Shown in pieces: positions 8,805 through 18,339 of a stretch of 64,000 bases of DNA (positions are counted from its first letter, which is position 1; the number at the start of each line of letters is the position of its first letter). The DNA is from Algoriphagus chordae (lineage in GTDB: Bacteria > Bacteroidota > Bacteroidia > Cytophagales > Cyclobacteriaceae). The translations under genes were made by a program, and so were the position numbers. Under the pieces are notes generated by a model. It was given only the letters and a program-made list of their open reading frames with translations. It did not search any database and was not told where the DNA came from. Location of the stretch: the NCBI RefSeq assembly GCF_003254055.1, contig NZ_QKZT01000008.1, positions 124,001 through 188,000 of the forward strand, read 5' to 3'.

Positions 8805-8879
8805 CATCTTTGTCCTAAACCAAATGGATTCAGGCCTCCAGACTTCCATCTGATATTGAGACTGATTTTTTTCTTAAAA

Positions 8880-11228
8880 CTACCTATCGGAATAATTGAA
8901 TGAGAAACCTATTGAAATATAGCTTCTGAGTGAATTATCCTGGTTATTCCCACTAATGCCTGCACTTATGGGACCTAGGATCGATTGGTAAGAAATATCT
9001 AGACCATATCCCAAATAGCTTTCCTCTTGATAAATATTCTTTAAAAAATCTGGATCATTTATTGGAACTTGGTCACTATATCCTAGAAAATTGGCTCCAG
9101 CTCTTAAGTATATTTTACTGAATGGAATGTATTGAAATTCAGCTCCTAGCTTTACAAAATTCGGTGTCTGAACTTCTCCATAATTCAAACCCCAAAACCG
9201 GGTATCATTAAATCTCACATTCTGATATCCTCCCACAAAAAAATCAGTAAACACTTTTGAATCGCTTTCTGTAGTAAGTGTATATCCCATGGCAAAATCT
9301 GGGTGAAATTGGAATTTGGGACTAAATCTTAAATACTTAGAATATTTACCGTAAATCGAGACATAGGGATTCGGAACCAAATCGTCTATAAAAGAATTGA
9401 ACTCATCTTTCGTCACAGGTATGGGGCCAATATCTGTATCTAAAAATATAGTATCTATCCCAGATTTCAGATTGATACCAATCCAATCCTTGAAATGAAA
9501 TGTTCCTTCAATTAGAGCCTCTGCGCCAGCAGTAGGATAATTTCTATCATTTTGAGAATTTCTGTAATATTTGAATCGAGCTCCTACGTAAGTTTGGCGA
9601 CCGTTTTTAATCCCATCCAAGGAGGTGGATAACAACTTGAATTTCGAAACATTTGTATCAAATATACCTCCAAAATAAAAGGCATGCTTTAGGGAATTGG
9701 TAGAAATCATTTGAGCTTCTAAACGCGAATTTCGGCCAATTTGAATCTCATCTTCTTTACCTTCAAGATAAGTAGGGATCTCCTGACGCAAGAAATTCAA
9801 TCGTAAGTTGAAGGCATAATTCTTCTTGGTACCTGTGTACTTATAGTAATCAAACCTAAACTTTGGGTTTTCCGAAATGTCAGCTAAAAAAACAGCTCTA
9901 GAATTCCTACCTATCACTTCCCTAGCGGTTAAATTCAATAAAATACCTGCTGAAAATTGATTATCGTAATGAATGGCAGCACTCAATAAAGTGCTTGGCT
10001 TCTCCTTATTTCGCACGAGTAAAGAATAATTATTCGAAGGCATTTTATTGAGACTATAATCAACTCTATAAAAACCATTCATACCATAAATCCCGTGAAC
10101 AGCCGCCTCCATTTCATCTCTATTTACATAGTCCCCCTCCTCAACATTCAATTTTGATCGGATCAGGTCAGTAGAAAAGAGTTTGTTGCCGACGATATCA
10201 ATTTCATCAATTTGGATAGAATCAGACTGAAATGTTAGACCAGAAATGATATCATTTCTACCAAGACTATCCGCCAATTGTTTGAATTGATCATAGTATT
10301 TTTCTCCTGTTTTGGCACCTAAGGCTAATATTTCATTATAGGAGCTAAAACTCCCCGTAGAATAATCTTCAAGATCTGGTTTGATGTAGATATCAGTTTG
10401 CTTAATATTTTCTTTGGTGATCGTAAGCGAAGGCGCCATAGCAATTTGCATCAGAATCCCAGTAAAACCTCCCAGGTCATCCACTTCTCTAAAATCCTCA
10501 TCACTTACATTGACACCAATCACAATGTCCGCCCCCATCTCACGTACTATATCAACAGGGAAATTATTAACCACTCCCCCATCTACTACGGAAGTACTGT
10601 CCAAATCAAATGCTGAAAAAACAGTAGGAATAGCAATGCTAGACCTCAAAGCATCCTGAAGATAGCCCTTATCAAAAATTATGGGCTGCCCGTTTCGAAT
10701 ATCAGTAGCTACGCATCTGAAAGGGATAGGGAAATCATCAAAAGTGGCGTAAGTATTGGCCGGCCAAGCATAATAATGTAAGATATCTGAGAGCACCTGA
10801 CCTTGAATCAAGCCAGATGGAAAAGCAATTTTACCATTTACCACAGGGAATTCTACCAAATATCGGTTGTAATACTCCTTCTCCTCAAACGCGATATACT
10901 TAAAACTTACTCTATTGGAAATCAATAATTTCCAATCAATCTGCCTAACAATTTCTTCCAACTCATCAGCACTGTATCCTAAGGAATAAAGGCCACCTAC
11001 TACAGCCCCCATACTTGTGCCTACGATGTAATCTGGCTTTATCCCTGCCTTTTCCATTGCTTTAATCACACCTACATGAGCTATCCCTTTTGCTCCACCA
11101 CCACTTAGTACCAAGCCGATTTTTGCAGGCTTTGCCTTCGTGCTCGTAGTCTGTTTACTTTGGGAAAATGCCAGTTGGGATACTGACAGGAATAAAAAAA
11201 GAAAGAGAATAGTTGTACTTCTAAGCAT
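8880..11228 (-). CDS. Patatin-like phospholipase fused to outer-membrane barrel
   Basis: 782 aa, type Vd-like (PlpD-like) layout. Signal peptide 1-22; patatin domain about 35-330 with oxyanion motif LSGGGAKGIAH, nucleophile Ser72 in GTSMG and catalytic Asp216 in VVDGG. A POTRA-like segment follows (about 345-410, IDEIDIVGNKLFSTDLIRSKL) and then a C-terminal 16-strand BamA/TamA-type barrel ending in FSFNYSDR. The lipase is therefore expected to be carried to or through the outer membrane by its own barrel. The Ser-Asp dyad is intact. Convergent with the metalloprotease; a terminator of the upstream M20 gene lies just before its start. Confidence 0.92.
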   Translation of the reverse strand: MLRSTTILFLFLFLSVSQLAFSQSKQTTSTKAKPAKIGLVLSGGGAKGIAHVGVIKAMEKAGIKPDYIVGTSMGAVVGGLYSLGYSADELEEIVRQIDWKLLISNRVSFKYIAFEEKEYYNRYLVEFPVVNGKIAFPSGLIQGQVLSDILHYYAWPANTYATFDDFPIPFRCVATDIRNGQPIIFDKGYLQDALRSSIAIPTVFSAFDLDSTSVVDGGVVNNFPVDIVREMGADIVIGVNVSDEDFREVDDLGGFTGILMQIAMAPSLTITKENIKQTDIYIKPDLEDYSTGSFSSYNEILALGAKTGEKYYDQFKQLADSLGRNDIISGLTFQSDSIQIDEIDIVGNKLFSTDLIRSKLNVEEGDYVNRDEMEAAVHGIYGMNGFYRVDYSLNKMPSNNYSLLVRNKEKPSTLLSAAIHYDNQFSAGILLNLTAREVIGRNSRAVFLADISENPKFRFDYYKYTGTKKNYAFNLRLNFLRQEIPTYLEGKEDEIQIGRNSRLEAQMISTNSLKHAFYFGGIFDTNVSKFKLLSTSLDGIKNGRQTYVGARFKYYRNSQNDRNYPTAGAEALIEGTFHFKDWIGINLKSGIDTIFLDTDIGPIPVTKDEFNSFIDDLVPNPYVSIYGKYSKYLRFSPKFQFHPDFAMGYTLTTESDSKVFTDFFVGGYQNVRFNDTRFWGLNYGEVQTPNFVKLGAEFQYIPFSKIYLRAGANFLGYSDQVPINDPDFLKNIYQEESYLGYGLDISYQSILGPISAGISGNNQDNSLRSYISIGFSFNYSDR

Positions 11229-11291
11229 CTGGATGAAAATAAAAGCTTCTTAAAGCTGCGTATATTTTTTCAAACGCACTCAATTATTAGG

Positions 11292-11325
11292 AAAAAACTA
11301 AAGACAGCCTTTTGACTGTCTTTAG
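11292..11325 (-). terminator. Terminator of the M20 amidohydrolase gene
   Basis: CTAAAGACAG (11298-11307) pairs perfectly with CTGTCTTTAG (11316-11325), loop of 8. On the minus strand the stem is followed by six T (11297-11292). Confidence 0.9.
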
Positions 11326-11333
11326 TATAATTT

Positions 11334-12755
11334 TTAATTTTTGCGATAATCTAGCGGAGGTTCACGATCTCCAGTCAGCGCTTCATAGGTAAAATCCTTC
11401 CCTCTTCTTTTGTTCAGTTCTTCTAGAGCAACGCCTGTAACGGATGGTTCTTTGAATATATCGATGGCAGTCAAGGTCAAAGTCTTTGCCGCTACTATCA
11501 TTCCTTTCTGACCTATACTTGTCCCTCCCGCGGCTACTGCTTGCCAGGTGTGTGCAGAAGTACCAGGCACCCAAGTAGCAGCACTCATTCCAGCAGTAGG
11601 CACCAGCCAACTTACATCTCCTACATCTGTGGAACCACCAGTTCCTTTTTCTACCACTTCAAAAGGATCAATTTTAGCAGCATCATCTATGGCGGCATTA
11701 ACAGAATAGGTTTTCATTATATCCTCTGCAAACTTGCGCTCCTCTGCCGAATATTCCACTCCTCCTACCTTCTCTAAGTTTTTATACATGATTCTTCCCA
11801 AAGTTTCATTTGGTAGCAAATTGTATAGGCCATGGATCACCTCATATTTCATTTCAGTATTTGTCCCTATAGCGGCCCCTTCTGCGGCTTTCACCACTCG
11901 CTCGAAAATGGTCTTCACATTGGCCACATCAGGATTTCTCACGTAGTAAAACACCTCTGCATAAGCCGGAACTACATTTGGGGCTTCCCCACCACTGGTG
12001 ATCACATAATGAATTCTTGTCTCCTGAGGTACATGTTCTCGCATCATATTGACCATATAGTTCATTGATTCTACTCCGTCCAGCGCAGATCTACCGCGCT
12101 CTGGTGACATAGCAGCATGGGAAGCTTCGCCATAAAATCTGAATTTCGCCGACTTATTTGCCAAGGAAGAAGAGGCACTTGCATCATTTTGACTTGATGG
12201 ATGCCAGTGCAACACTGCATCCACATCATCAAGCAATCCCGCTCTAGCCATATATACTTTACCTGCTCCACCTTCCTCAGCAGGAGTTCCATACACTCTG
12301 ATTGTTCCCTGTATTCCAGAAGACTCCAGCCATTCTTTGGTACTAATTCCTGCGGCCACTGATGCAGCTCCAAACAAATGATGTCCGCAAGCATGTCCTG
12401 GACCTCCTTCTACTACAGGGTCTTTAAAAGGCACTGCCTTCTGGGAAACGCCTGGCAAGGCATCAAACTCAGCAAGAATAGCTATAACAGGTTTGCCTGA
12501 TCCATACTCCGCAACGAAGGCGGTAGGAATATCTGCAACTCCAGCTTTCACAATAAATCCCGCGTCCAGCAGAGTTTGTTGAAGCAATGCAGAGCTTTTA
12601 TTCTCTAAGTATCCTAGTTCTGGATTGGACCAAATCTGATTGGCAATATCCCCGTAGAAGTCAGCTTTCTTATCCAGTTCAGAAATAATTTCATTCTCTT
12701 GAGCATGGACTGCGACCGTGGTAAAAAAACAAATTAGAAGGTAGATTTTTTTCAT
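11334..12755 (-). CDS. Secreted M20 amidohydrolase (AbgB-like)
   Basis: 473 aa. Signal peptide 1-18 (ends VHAQ), so the enzyme is exported, unlike E. coli AbgB. The M20D metal-binding residues are visible: GGPGHACGHH, the TPAEEGG Glu pair, the LHWHPS His and the late SAHTWQ His. The dimerisation lid (FRFYGEASHAAMSPERGRSALDG) sits at about 205-330. The closest described role is cleavage of amide-linked acyl or aminoacyl compounds (aminobenzoyl-glutamate utilisation type), but the real substrate in the periplasm is unknown. Own terminator; divergent from the cytochrome c gene. Confidence 0.9.
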   Translation of the reverse strand: MKKIYLLICFFTTVAVHAQENEIISELDKKADFYGDIANQIWSNPELGYLENKSSALLQQTLLDAGFIVKAGVADIPTAFVAEYGSGKPVIAILAEFDALPGVSQKAVPFKDPVVEGGPGHACGHHLFGAASVAAGISTKEWLESSGIQGTIRVYGTPAEEGGAGKVYMARAGLLDDVDAVLHWHPSSQNDASASSSLANKSAKFRFYGEASHAAMSPERGRSALDGVESMNYMVNMMREHVPQETRIHYVITSGGEAPNVVPAYAEVFYYVRNPDVANVKTIFERVVKAAEGAAIGTNTEMKYEVIHGLYNLLPNETLGRIMYKNLEKVGGVEYSAEERKFAEDIMKTYSVNAAIDDAAKIDPFEVVEKGTGGSTDVGDVSWLVPTAGMSAATWVPGTSAHTWQAVAAGGTSIGQKGMIVAAKTLTLTAIDIFKEPSVTGVALEELNKRRGKDFTYEALTGDREPPLDYRKN

Positions 12756-12989
12756 AAGTAAGACTCTTAAACTATTGGAGCTTTGAAATTAAACAATCAT
12801 AGAGATATACTGCAGGCATACGAAAATATCTTACCCAAAAGCTTATTTATCCCTGATTGTCAAATAATTAGAAATATTTCAGGATAAACTTTAATATTTC
12901 AAATACGATTAAAATAATTTCACATCAAGTAAATTACTTTTCATACAGATAGCGTACCTTAATTCGGTAAACCATAATCCATTTTTAAT

Positions 12990-13985
12990 ATGAAAACTAT
13001 TTTTAAAATTTTAGCATACACCATTGGACTTGCGATTATACTCCTTGTATGTGGGATCGCATTTGTGAACTTTACCTTTCCAAAAGTAAGTCCAGCATCA
13101 GAACTGTCTATTGATCACAGTCCAGATCGAGTAGCACGAGGAGCTTATCTTGCCAATCATGTGACCGTATGTGTGGATTGTCATTCCACTCGTGACTTTT
13201 CTCGTTTCTCAGGCCCCCTCAAGCCTGGTACGATTGGAGAAGGTGGAGATCTTTTTGATCAATCTATGGGCTTCCCAGGAGTCTTTTATGCAAGAAACAT
13301 CACCCCTGTGGGAATTTCAGATTATACTGACGGAGAATTATACCGCCTCATCACCACAGGAGTCACCAATGAAGACAGGGCCATGTTCCCTTTGATGCCT
13401 TACCCATATTATGGCAAAATGGATAAAGAGGATATTTACGATATCATTGCTTATATCCGAACGCTTGATCCTATTGAGAGGGAAATCCCTGAATCGAAGG
13501 CTAATTTCCCTGTGAACATCATCCTAAAAACTATCCCAAAGGACGGTACTCCTCAAATGAAGCCTGCAAAAACTGATCAAGTTGCCTATGGAGCCTACCT
13601 GACGAATGCAGCTTCTTGTATGGAATGTCATTCACCTGTGGATGCTCAAGGAACATTATTGGAAGGAAAAGATTTTTCTGGTGGCAGGGAATTCAAATTC
13701 CCAGATGGCTCGGTGGTCCGGTCAGCCAACCTTACCCAAGATATCGAAACTGGAATAGGAAGCTGGTCAGAAACCAAGTTCGTTGGCTCTTTCAAGCAAT
13801 ACCTGGACCCTACCTATCATTCACCTAAAGTCCAGCCTGGCGAATTCAATACGGTCATGCCATGGACGATGTACGGAGGAATGGAAGAGGAGGATCTGAA
13901 AGCGATTTATGCTTATTTCAAAACCATTGACCCGATAGCCAATCAGGTAACTAAATTTTCTCCTCCAAGCGATTCTTCAGATTAA
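12990..13985 (+). CDS. Membrane-anchored dihaem cytochrome c
   Basis: 331 aa. One N-terminal membrane segment (about 5-27) anchors two class I cytochrome c domains in the periplasm. Haem sites are CVDCH (61-65) and CMECH (210-214); candidate axial Met residues are in FPLMPYPY and NTVMPWTMYGG. The domain repeat GAYLANHVTVCVDCH / GAYLTNAASCMECH shows internal duplication. Such proteins pass electrons from dehydrogenases to oxidases. No dehydrogenase is adjacent; haem attachment could use the CcsBA protein encoded at 39.6 kb. Ends at its own terminator. Confidence 0.9.
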   Translation: MKTIFKILAYTIGLAIILLVCGIAFVNFTFPKVSPASELSIDHSPDRVARGAYLANHVTVCVDCHSTRDFSRFSGPLKPGTIGEGGDLFDQSMGFPGVFYARNITPVGISDYTDGELYRLITTGVTNEDRAMFPLMPYPYYGKMDKEDIYDIIAYIRTLDPIEREIPESKANFPVNIILKTIPKDGTPQMKPAKTDQVAYGAYLTNAASCMECHSPVDAQGTLLEGKDFSGGREFKFPDGSVVRSANLTQDIETGIGSWSETKFVGSFKQYLDPTYHSPKVQPGEFNTVMPWTMYGGMEEEDLKAIYAYFKTIDPIANQVTKFSPPSDSSD

Positions 13986-13994
13986 AAAATAGTT

Positions 13995-14036
13995 AAACCT
14001 ACTTTCTAGCTTAGCGTAATGAAAGTAGGTTTTTCT
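13995..14036 (+). terminator. Terminator of the cytochrome gene
   Basis: AAACCTACTTTC (13995-14006) pairs perfectly with GAAAGTAGGTTT (14021-14032) followed by TTCTTT. It overlaps the upstream ATG at 14019 of the next frame, which is why a later start is chosen for the next gene. Confidence 0.9.
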
Positions 14037-14069
14037 TTATCAAATGAAATCCCGACCTTTGCCAATAGT

Positions 14070-14453
14070 ATGAAAGCAATCCTCGCATCCTTAATGCTCT
14101 TGTTTTTTCTGACGGGTCAGATCAATTTGACTTTGGCAGCGCATTACTGTGGGGATGAGTTGAAAAGTGCCGAGGTAACTATCTCTCCTGAGAAAACAGA
14201 TTGCTGCGGAGTAGATTTAACCGAAAACCCAGATTCGGATTGTTGTTCTGATAAATATGCTTCTTCTGATTCAGATGATTACTTTGGTAAGACACATTTT
14301 CAAGTTCAGCTTTCTCCAGATTTTGTATTAGCATACGCACTTATTCTTCCAGGTATTCAGACAGAATCTATTCAGATCTCCAACCCAGAATATCTATTCC
14401 CAGATCGTCCTATTCCCGATCTAACTATCCTACACCAATCCTTCTTGATTTAG
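14070..14453 (+). CDS. HYC_CC_PP family small secreted protein
   Basis: 127 aa from ATG 14070. The frame is open to an ATG at 14019, but that codon sits inside the preceding terminator stem, and the 14070 start gives a proper signal peptide (MKAILASLMLLFFLTGQINLT, here split as one hydrophobic block). The mature part has the family pattern: HYC, then two CC pairs (DCCG, DCCSD), then a Pro-containing end. The Cys/His pattern suggests a metal-binding periplasmic partner. It precedes a TonB-dependent receptor and a secreted HMA protein; together they look like a metal (probably copper) module. Function is not experimentally known to me. Confidence 0.8.
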   Translation: MKAILASLMLLFFLTGQINLTLAAHYCGDELKSAEVTISPEKTDCCGVDLTENPDSDCCSDKYASSDSDDYFGKTHFQVQLSPDFVLAYALILPGIQTESIQISNPEYLFPDRPIPDLTILHQSFLI

Positions 14454-14612
14454 GAATTACTTGATTTTTATTCGTCATAGGCGAACTGTAATCTAGTTAC
14501 ACAAGTAATTCTTCATGAAACAAGTATAAACTTTTGTATACCAGTACCTTAAAACAGGTTTATAAAAGTATAGCACGAGTTTCTTACAACCATTGGAGAC
14601 AATCTTCAACAT

Positions 14613-16826
14613 ATGAAATCAACAATTTTATTTATAGGATGCCTATTTGCACCAGCTTTACTATTTGCCCAAAATAGCATAAAAGGCCAGGTACAATCTG
14701 CATCCAACGAGCCTCTAATCGGGGCAAGTATCAAAGTTTTAGCAAAAGATCAAGGAGTCATCACCAATCTAGATGGCAAGTTTGAGTTGGAAAATGTGGC
14801 AAAATCCGATCGCCTAGTCGTGACCTATTTAGGCTATGAACCAGATACTATAGCACCGGTTTTTGAACAAGAAATGCACATCACTTTACAGGAAAGTGGA
14901 GAGGCAATGGATGAAGTCACCATTAGAGGCAGATCCGAGTCGGTGGTAGAAGAAGCCCCATTTCTCAATATTCTTATCAGTGAAAATGAACTTCAAAAAG
15001 CCGCTTGTTGCAACCTTTCTGAAAGTTTTGAGACAAATGCATCCGTAGACGTATCATTTGCTGATGCAGTCACTGGAACAAAAATGATCCAAATGATGGG
15101 TTTAGATGGCCGATATGTACTAATCAGCAGAGAAGGTATTCCGAATATCAGGGGTCTAAATTCCAGACTTGGCTTGACCTATGTACCTGGTACTTGGATT
15201 CAATCCATCGATGTGGGAAAGGGTGCTGGTTCTGTCATAAATGGCTATGAGTCCATGACTGGTCAGATCAATGTGGATCTATTCAAACCTGAAAGCATGG
15301 ACACCTGGTATCTGAATGGCTACCTCAATTCCTTTGGAAGAATGGAAATCAATGCAAATCACCAGATTCCAATCAGTGATAAATGGAGCACAGGCTTACT
15401 ATTTCACGTCAGTCAATTGAGTTCCGAAATCGACGGAAATGATGATGGTTTTATGGACATACCTAAAACCAGGCAGGTGAATTTCCTCAATCGCTATAAG
15501 TATGATGGAGATCGCCTGATGGCACAAATCGGTTTCAATCTATTTATGTCTGACAATGCAGGTGGGCAAAAAGGTTTTGATTTCAATAGTGATCTTTCTT
15601 CTAGCAGCATGTATGGCTATGAAATGGATACTCGAAAAGCTGAAATTTTCGGTAAACTTGGGATGATCTATCCTGATAAGCCGACCCAAAGCTGGGGTTT
15701 TCAATATTCGCTTTCGTACCAAGATTTCAATGGAGGAGCGGGTAGAAGAATTTACCAGGGGATAGAAAAAACAGTTTACGGAAATTTCATTTATCAGAAC
15801 ATATTAGGGTCAAGCTTTCACCAATACAAAACAGGAGCAAGTTTTCTTTACGACGACTTTGTTGAAACCTTTGATTCCAATTCTGCTACAGGGCTAGATA
15901 CAGCGATGTATCGAACAGAAAAAGTACCTGGTCTCTTCTTCGAATACAATTTCATTCCAAACGATCGATTAACTTTAGTAGCTGGAGCAAGAACAGATTT
16001 CCACAATCTCTTTGGAACCTATTTTACGCCTAGAGTACATGCCCGTTGGGAAGCGATCCCAAATTGGACTCTGAGGGGATCAATTGGAAAAGGCTACCGA
16101 ACTCCAAATGCTTTGATGGAAAACAGCTCTGTTTGGATTTCATCAAGAGAATTGGTTTACAATACCGAGTTACAACCCGAGGAATCATGGAATATGGGAC
16201 TCAGCATAGCAGGAAATTTCACGATAGATGAGCGCCCTTTGAGTATAGTGGCAGATTATTTCTATACCGACTTTCAAAACCAGCTAGTGTACGATCGAGA
16301 CATAAGTTCTGAGCTACTTGTGATCAATAATCTACACCATGGGTCCTATGCCAACAGTTTTCAGGTGGAAGTCAGTTATCCTCTCACCGAAGGACTTGAC
16401 GCCAAAGCGGCTTACAAACATTACGAAATGATGATGACTACAAATGGCGTTCTTCAGCAGATGCCGCTGCAAAGCCAGGATCGCTTCTTTATGAATCTTT
16501 CTTATGCTACCAAATACGATAAGTGGAAGGCTGATATGACGCTAAACTGGAATGGTCCTATGCGAATTCCAAATACTTCTGACAGTCCTGTTGAATTTCA
16601 ACAGCCTGCTGAGTCCCCTGATTTCTTTATGCTAAATGGGCAGGTAAGTCGAGGATTCCGATGGGGTAGCATTTACGTCGGAGGAGAAAATATATTAAAC
16701 TTCAAACAATCAAATCCAATTATAGATCCTGAAAATCCTTTTGGCTCGAATTTCGATGCTTCCATGACTTGGGGGCCAATCGCCGGAAGAGTAATTTACA
16801 CAGGGGTCAGATACAAAATAAAATAA
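14613..16826 (+). CDS. TonB-dependent receptor, probably for metal or metallophore
   Basis: 737 aa outer-membrane receptor. Signal peptide 1-19 (ALLFAQ); carboxypeptidase-regulatory-like domain about 22-105 (IKGQVQSASNEPLIGASIKV, TNLDGKFEL, VTYLGYE); plug about 115-235 (ITIRGR-like start, KGAGSVINGYESMTGQINV end); 22-strand barrel to the terminal aromatic strand. The plug contains an unusual AACCNLSESFETNASVDV Cys pair. The gene follows the HYC_CC_PP gene and is separated by 4 bases from the HMA gene, so substrate is inferred to be a transition metal such as copper. No SusD partner is present, arguing against glycan import. Confidence 0.9.
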   Translation: MKSTILFIGCLFAPALLFAQNSIKGQVQSASNEPLIGASIKVLAKDQGVITNLDGKFELENVAKSDRLVVTYLGYEPDTIAPVFEQEMHITLQESGEAMDEVTIRGRSESVVEEAPFLNILISENELQKAACCNLSESFETNASVDVSFADAVTGTKMIQMMGLDGRYVLISREGIPNIRGLNSRLGLTYVPGTWIQSIDVGKGAGSVINGYESMTGQINVDLFKPESMDTWYLNGYLNSFGRMEINANHQIPISDKWSTGLLFHVSQLSSEIDGNDDGFMDIPKTRQVNFLNRYKYDGDRLMAQIGFNLFMSDNAGGQKGFDFNSDLSSSSMYGYEMDTRKAEIFGKLGMIYPDKPTQSWGFQYSLSYQDFNGGAGRRIYQGIEKTVYGNFIYQNILGSSFHQYKTGASFLYDDFVETFDSNSATGLDTAMYRTEKVPGLFFEYNFIPNDRLTLVAGARTDFHNLFGTYFTPRVHARWEAIPNWTLRGSIGKGYRTPNALMENSSVWISSRELVYNTELQPEESWNMGLSIAGNFTIDERPLSIVADYFYTDFQNQLVYDRDISSELLVINNLHHGSYANSFQVEVSYPLTEGLDAKAAYKHYEMMMTTNGVLQQMPLQSQDRFFMNLSYATKYDKWKADMTLNWNGPMRIPNTSDSPVEFQQPAESPDFFMLNGQVSRGFRWGSIYVGGENILNFKQSNPIIDPENPFGSNFDASMTWGPIAGRVIYTGVRYKIK

Positions 16827-16830
16827 ACAC

Positions 16831-17187
16831 ATGAAAAAGCTAATCTTAACTTTCTTTATTGCGGCTTTTGCCTTTGCTGCGCAAGCCCAAGTTCAAACAA
16901 TCGGCATCAAAACATCAGCAATTTGCGAGATGTGTAAGGAAACGCTGGAAAAGGATCTAACCTTCGAAAAAGGTGTAAAATCCGTAAATCTAGACCTAGA
17001 CACTAAAGTATTGAACATCGCATACCTAGACTCCAAAACCAATCCAGATAAACTCAGAAAAAGAGTTACCATGGTAGGCTATAATGCAGACTCACTTAAA
17101 CGTGATCCAAAGGCATACGCTAAGCTTGATGAATGCTGCAAAGACGGTGCACACGATGACGACATTCCGAAGAAAAAGGATAATTAA
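16831..17187 (+). CDS. Secreted heavy-metal-associated (HMA) domain protein
   Basis: 118 aa. Signal peptide 1-19 (FAAQAQ) then a single HMA/CopZ-like ferredoxin fold with the metal-binding SAICEMCKETLEKD site (CxxC) and the usual second half (NLDLDTKVLNIAY, KRVTMVGYNAD). After the fold there is a further ECCKDGAHDDD tail that could bind metal too. HMA domains usually sit in the cytosol, so an exported one suits a periplasmic metal chaperone for the receptor encoded 4 bases upstream. Metal identity (Cu most likely) is inference. Confidence 0.9.
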   Translation: MKKLILTFFIAAFAFAAQAQVQTIGIKTSAICEMCKETLEKDLTFEKGVKSVNLDLDTKVLNIAYLDSKTNPDKLRKRVTMVGYNADSLKRDPKAYAKLDECCKDGAHDDDIPKKKDN

Positions 17188-17195
17188 GCATACAG

Positions 17196-17225
17196 AAGCT
17201 CCTCAGAAATGGGGAGTTTTTTTTT
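17196..17225 (+). terminator. Terminator after the HMA gene
   Basis: Short stem AAGCTCC / GGAGTTT (17196-17202 with 17213-17219, one G-T pair) followed by a run of nine T. Confidence 0.7.
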
Positions 17226-17402
17226 GTGGTTTTTAACCGCTGAAGTTCATGGAGGACTCAATAGTAAGAACTTGGAGTTTTAAAAACAGATATCACCCTT
17301 TCAGGGTTTTTGAAAAAATCTGTAAGGGTGAACTATCTAAAATCGTTTCACCTCTTCGAGATTGTTTTTAAAAAAACATTAATTCTTAGTCCAACTAAAT
17401 AC

Positions 17403-18152
17403 TCACACCAGCACCAGCTCAAATGGTCTAAAAGTATCCAATAATGGATCGGAAGGATCAAGTTCTGTGACCAAGGTATGAACGGCCGTCATATCGCATG
17501 TTTTGTATTTTTGAACAGAGTGAAGCTTATCTGAGACCGTTAAGATTACCGTTTTTTTGGCAGCGCGTATCATTGCTTGCTTCACTTGGATCACTTCCCA
17601 GTCAAACTCTGTCAAGCCAAATTTCGCATCCAAATAACCCGTTCCGAGTATGCACATATCCACTCGAAGCTGTGAAAGCGCATTCACCACCGTTCCACCC
17701 ACCGCAAATTTGGCATCATGCAGCAACTTTCCTCCTAAAAAAATCACCTCTACATTTTCATGCTCAAGCAAGGCCATCGCCACATGAAGGCTTGGTGTAA
17801 ATACCGTTAGAACCAGTTTTTTGGGAATCAACTTCGCAACTTCCATATTGGTAGTGCCTCCACTCATCAGAATCACTTGCCCATCTGAAAGTAGCGAAAC
17901 TGTCTTCTCCGCAATTGATATTTTCTTTGACTTCAGATAGATATTTCCATCGTCTTTGGTAAAGGTCATAAAGCCAAAAGAAGTCGCTCCACCATGCACT
18001 TTCTTAAGTTTCTTCTCTTGATCAAGTTCTTTCACATCACGTCTCACAGTGTCTATGGAGACATTTAGAGCATCGGATAGGTCGTTGAGCAAAACCCGAT
18101 GATGCAGGTGCACCTGATCTAAAATATACTTCTGTCTTTCTTCTTTCAGCAT
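17403..18152 (-). CDS. DeoR/GlpR-family transcriptional regulator
   Basis: 249 aa from ATG 18152-18150. The frame is open to 18446, but those 98 extra residues are unlike any regulator and overlap the divergent amidase gene, whereas MLKEERQKYIL is the canonical family start. DNA-binding helix-turn-helix at about 5-57 (LLNDLSDALNVSIDTVRRDVKEL) followed by KVHGGA; the C-terminal DeoR sensor domain (MSGGTTNMEVAKLI, VIFLGGKL) binds phosphorylated sugars in characterised members. It is divergent from the cell-wall turnover genes, so it likely controls them in response to a sugar phosphate. Confidence 0.92.
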   Translation of the reverse strand: MLKEERQKYILDQVHLHHRVLLNDLSDALNVSIDTVRRDVKELDQEKKLKKVHGGATSFGFMTFTKDDGNIYLKSKKISIAEKTVSLLSDGQVILMSGGTTNMEVAKLIPKKLVLTVFTPSLHVAMALLEHENVEVIFLGGKLLHDAKFAVGGTVVNALSQLRVDMCILGTGYLDAKFGLTEFDWEVIQVKQAMIRAAKKTVILTVSDKLHSVQKYKTCDMTAVHTLVTELDPSDPLLDTFRPFELVLV

Positions 18153-18339
18153 GGAATAAAATCTTTCAGATTGGGAATCTAGCAAAAACAGCAAAAACTT
18201 GCAAGATTTCGAAGGTATTAGGAAATACTGGCAAAAAATAGCGGACGCAGATGCTCTATCCTCCAATTTTCTAGGTAGTTTAGCTTTGTAAAGCAATGCT
18301 GAAATCCCTGAATTTGAAGATCTAATCCCCCTCCAAAGC

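Noticed and set aside
14019-14069. Upstream ATG for the HYC_CC_PP gene
   Set aside because: The codon lies in the stem of the cytochrome gene terminator and would spoil the signal peptide.
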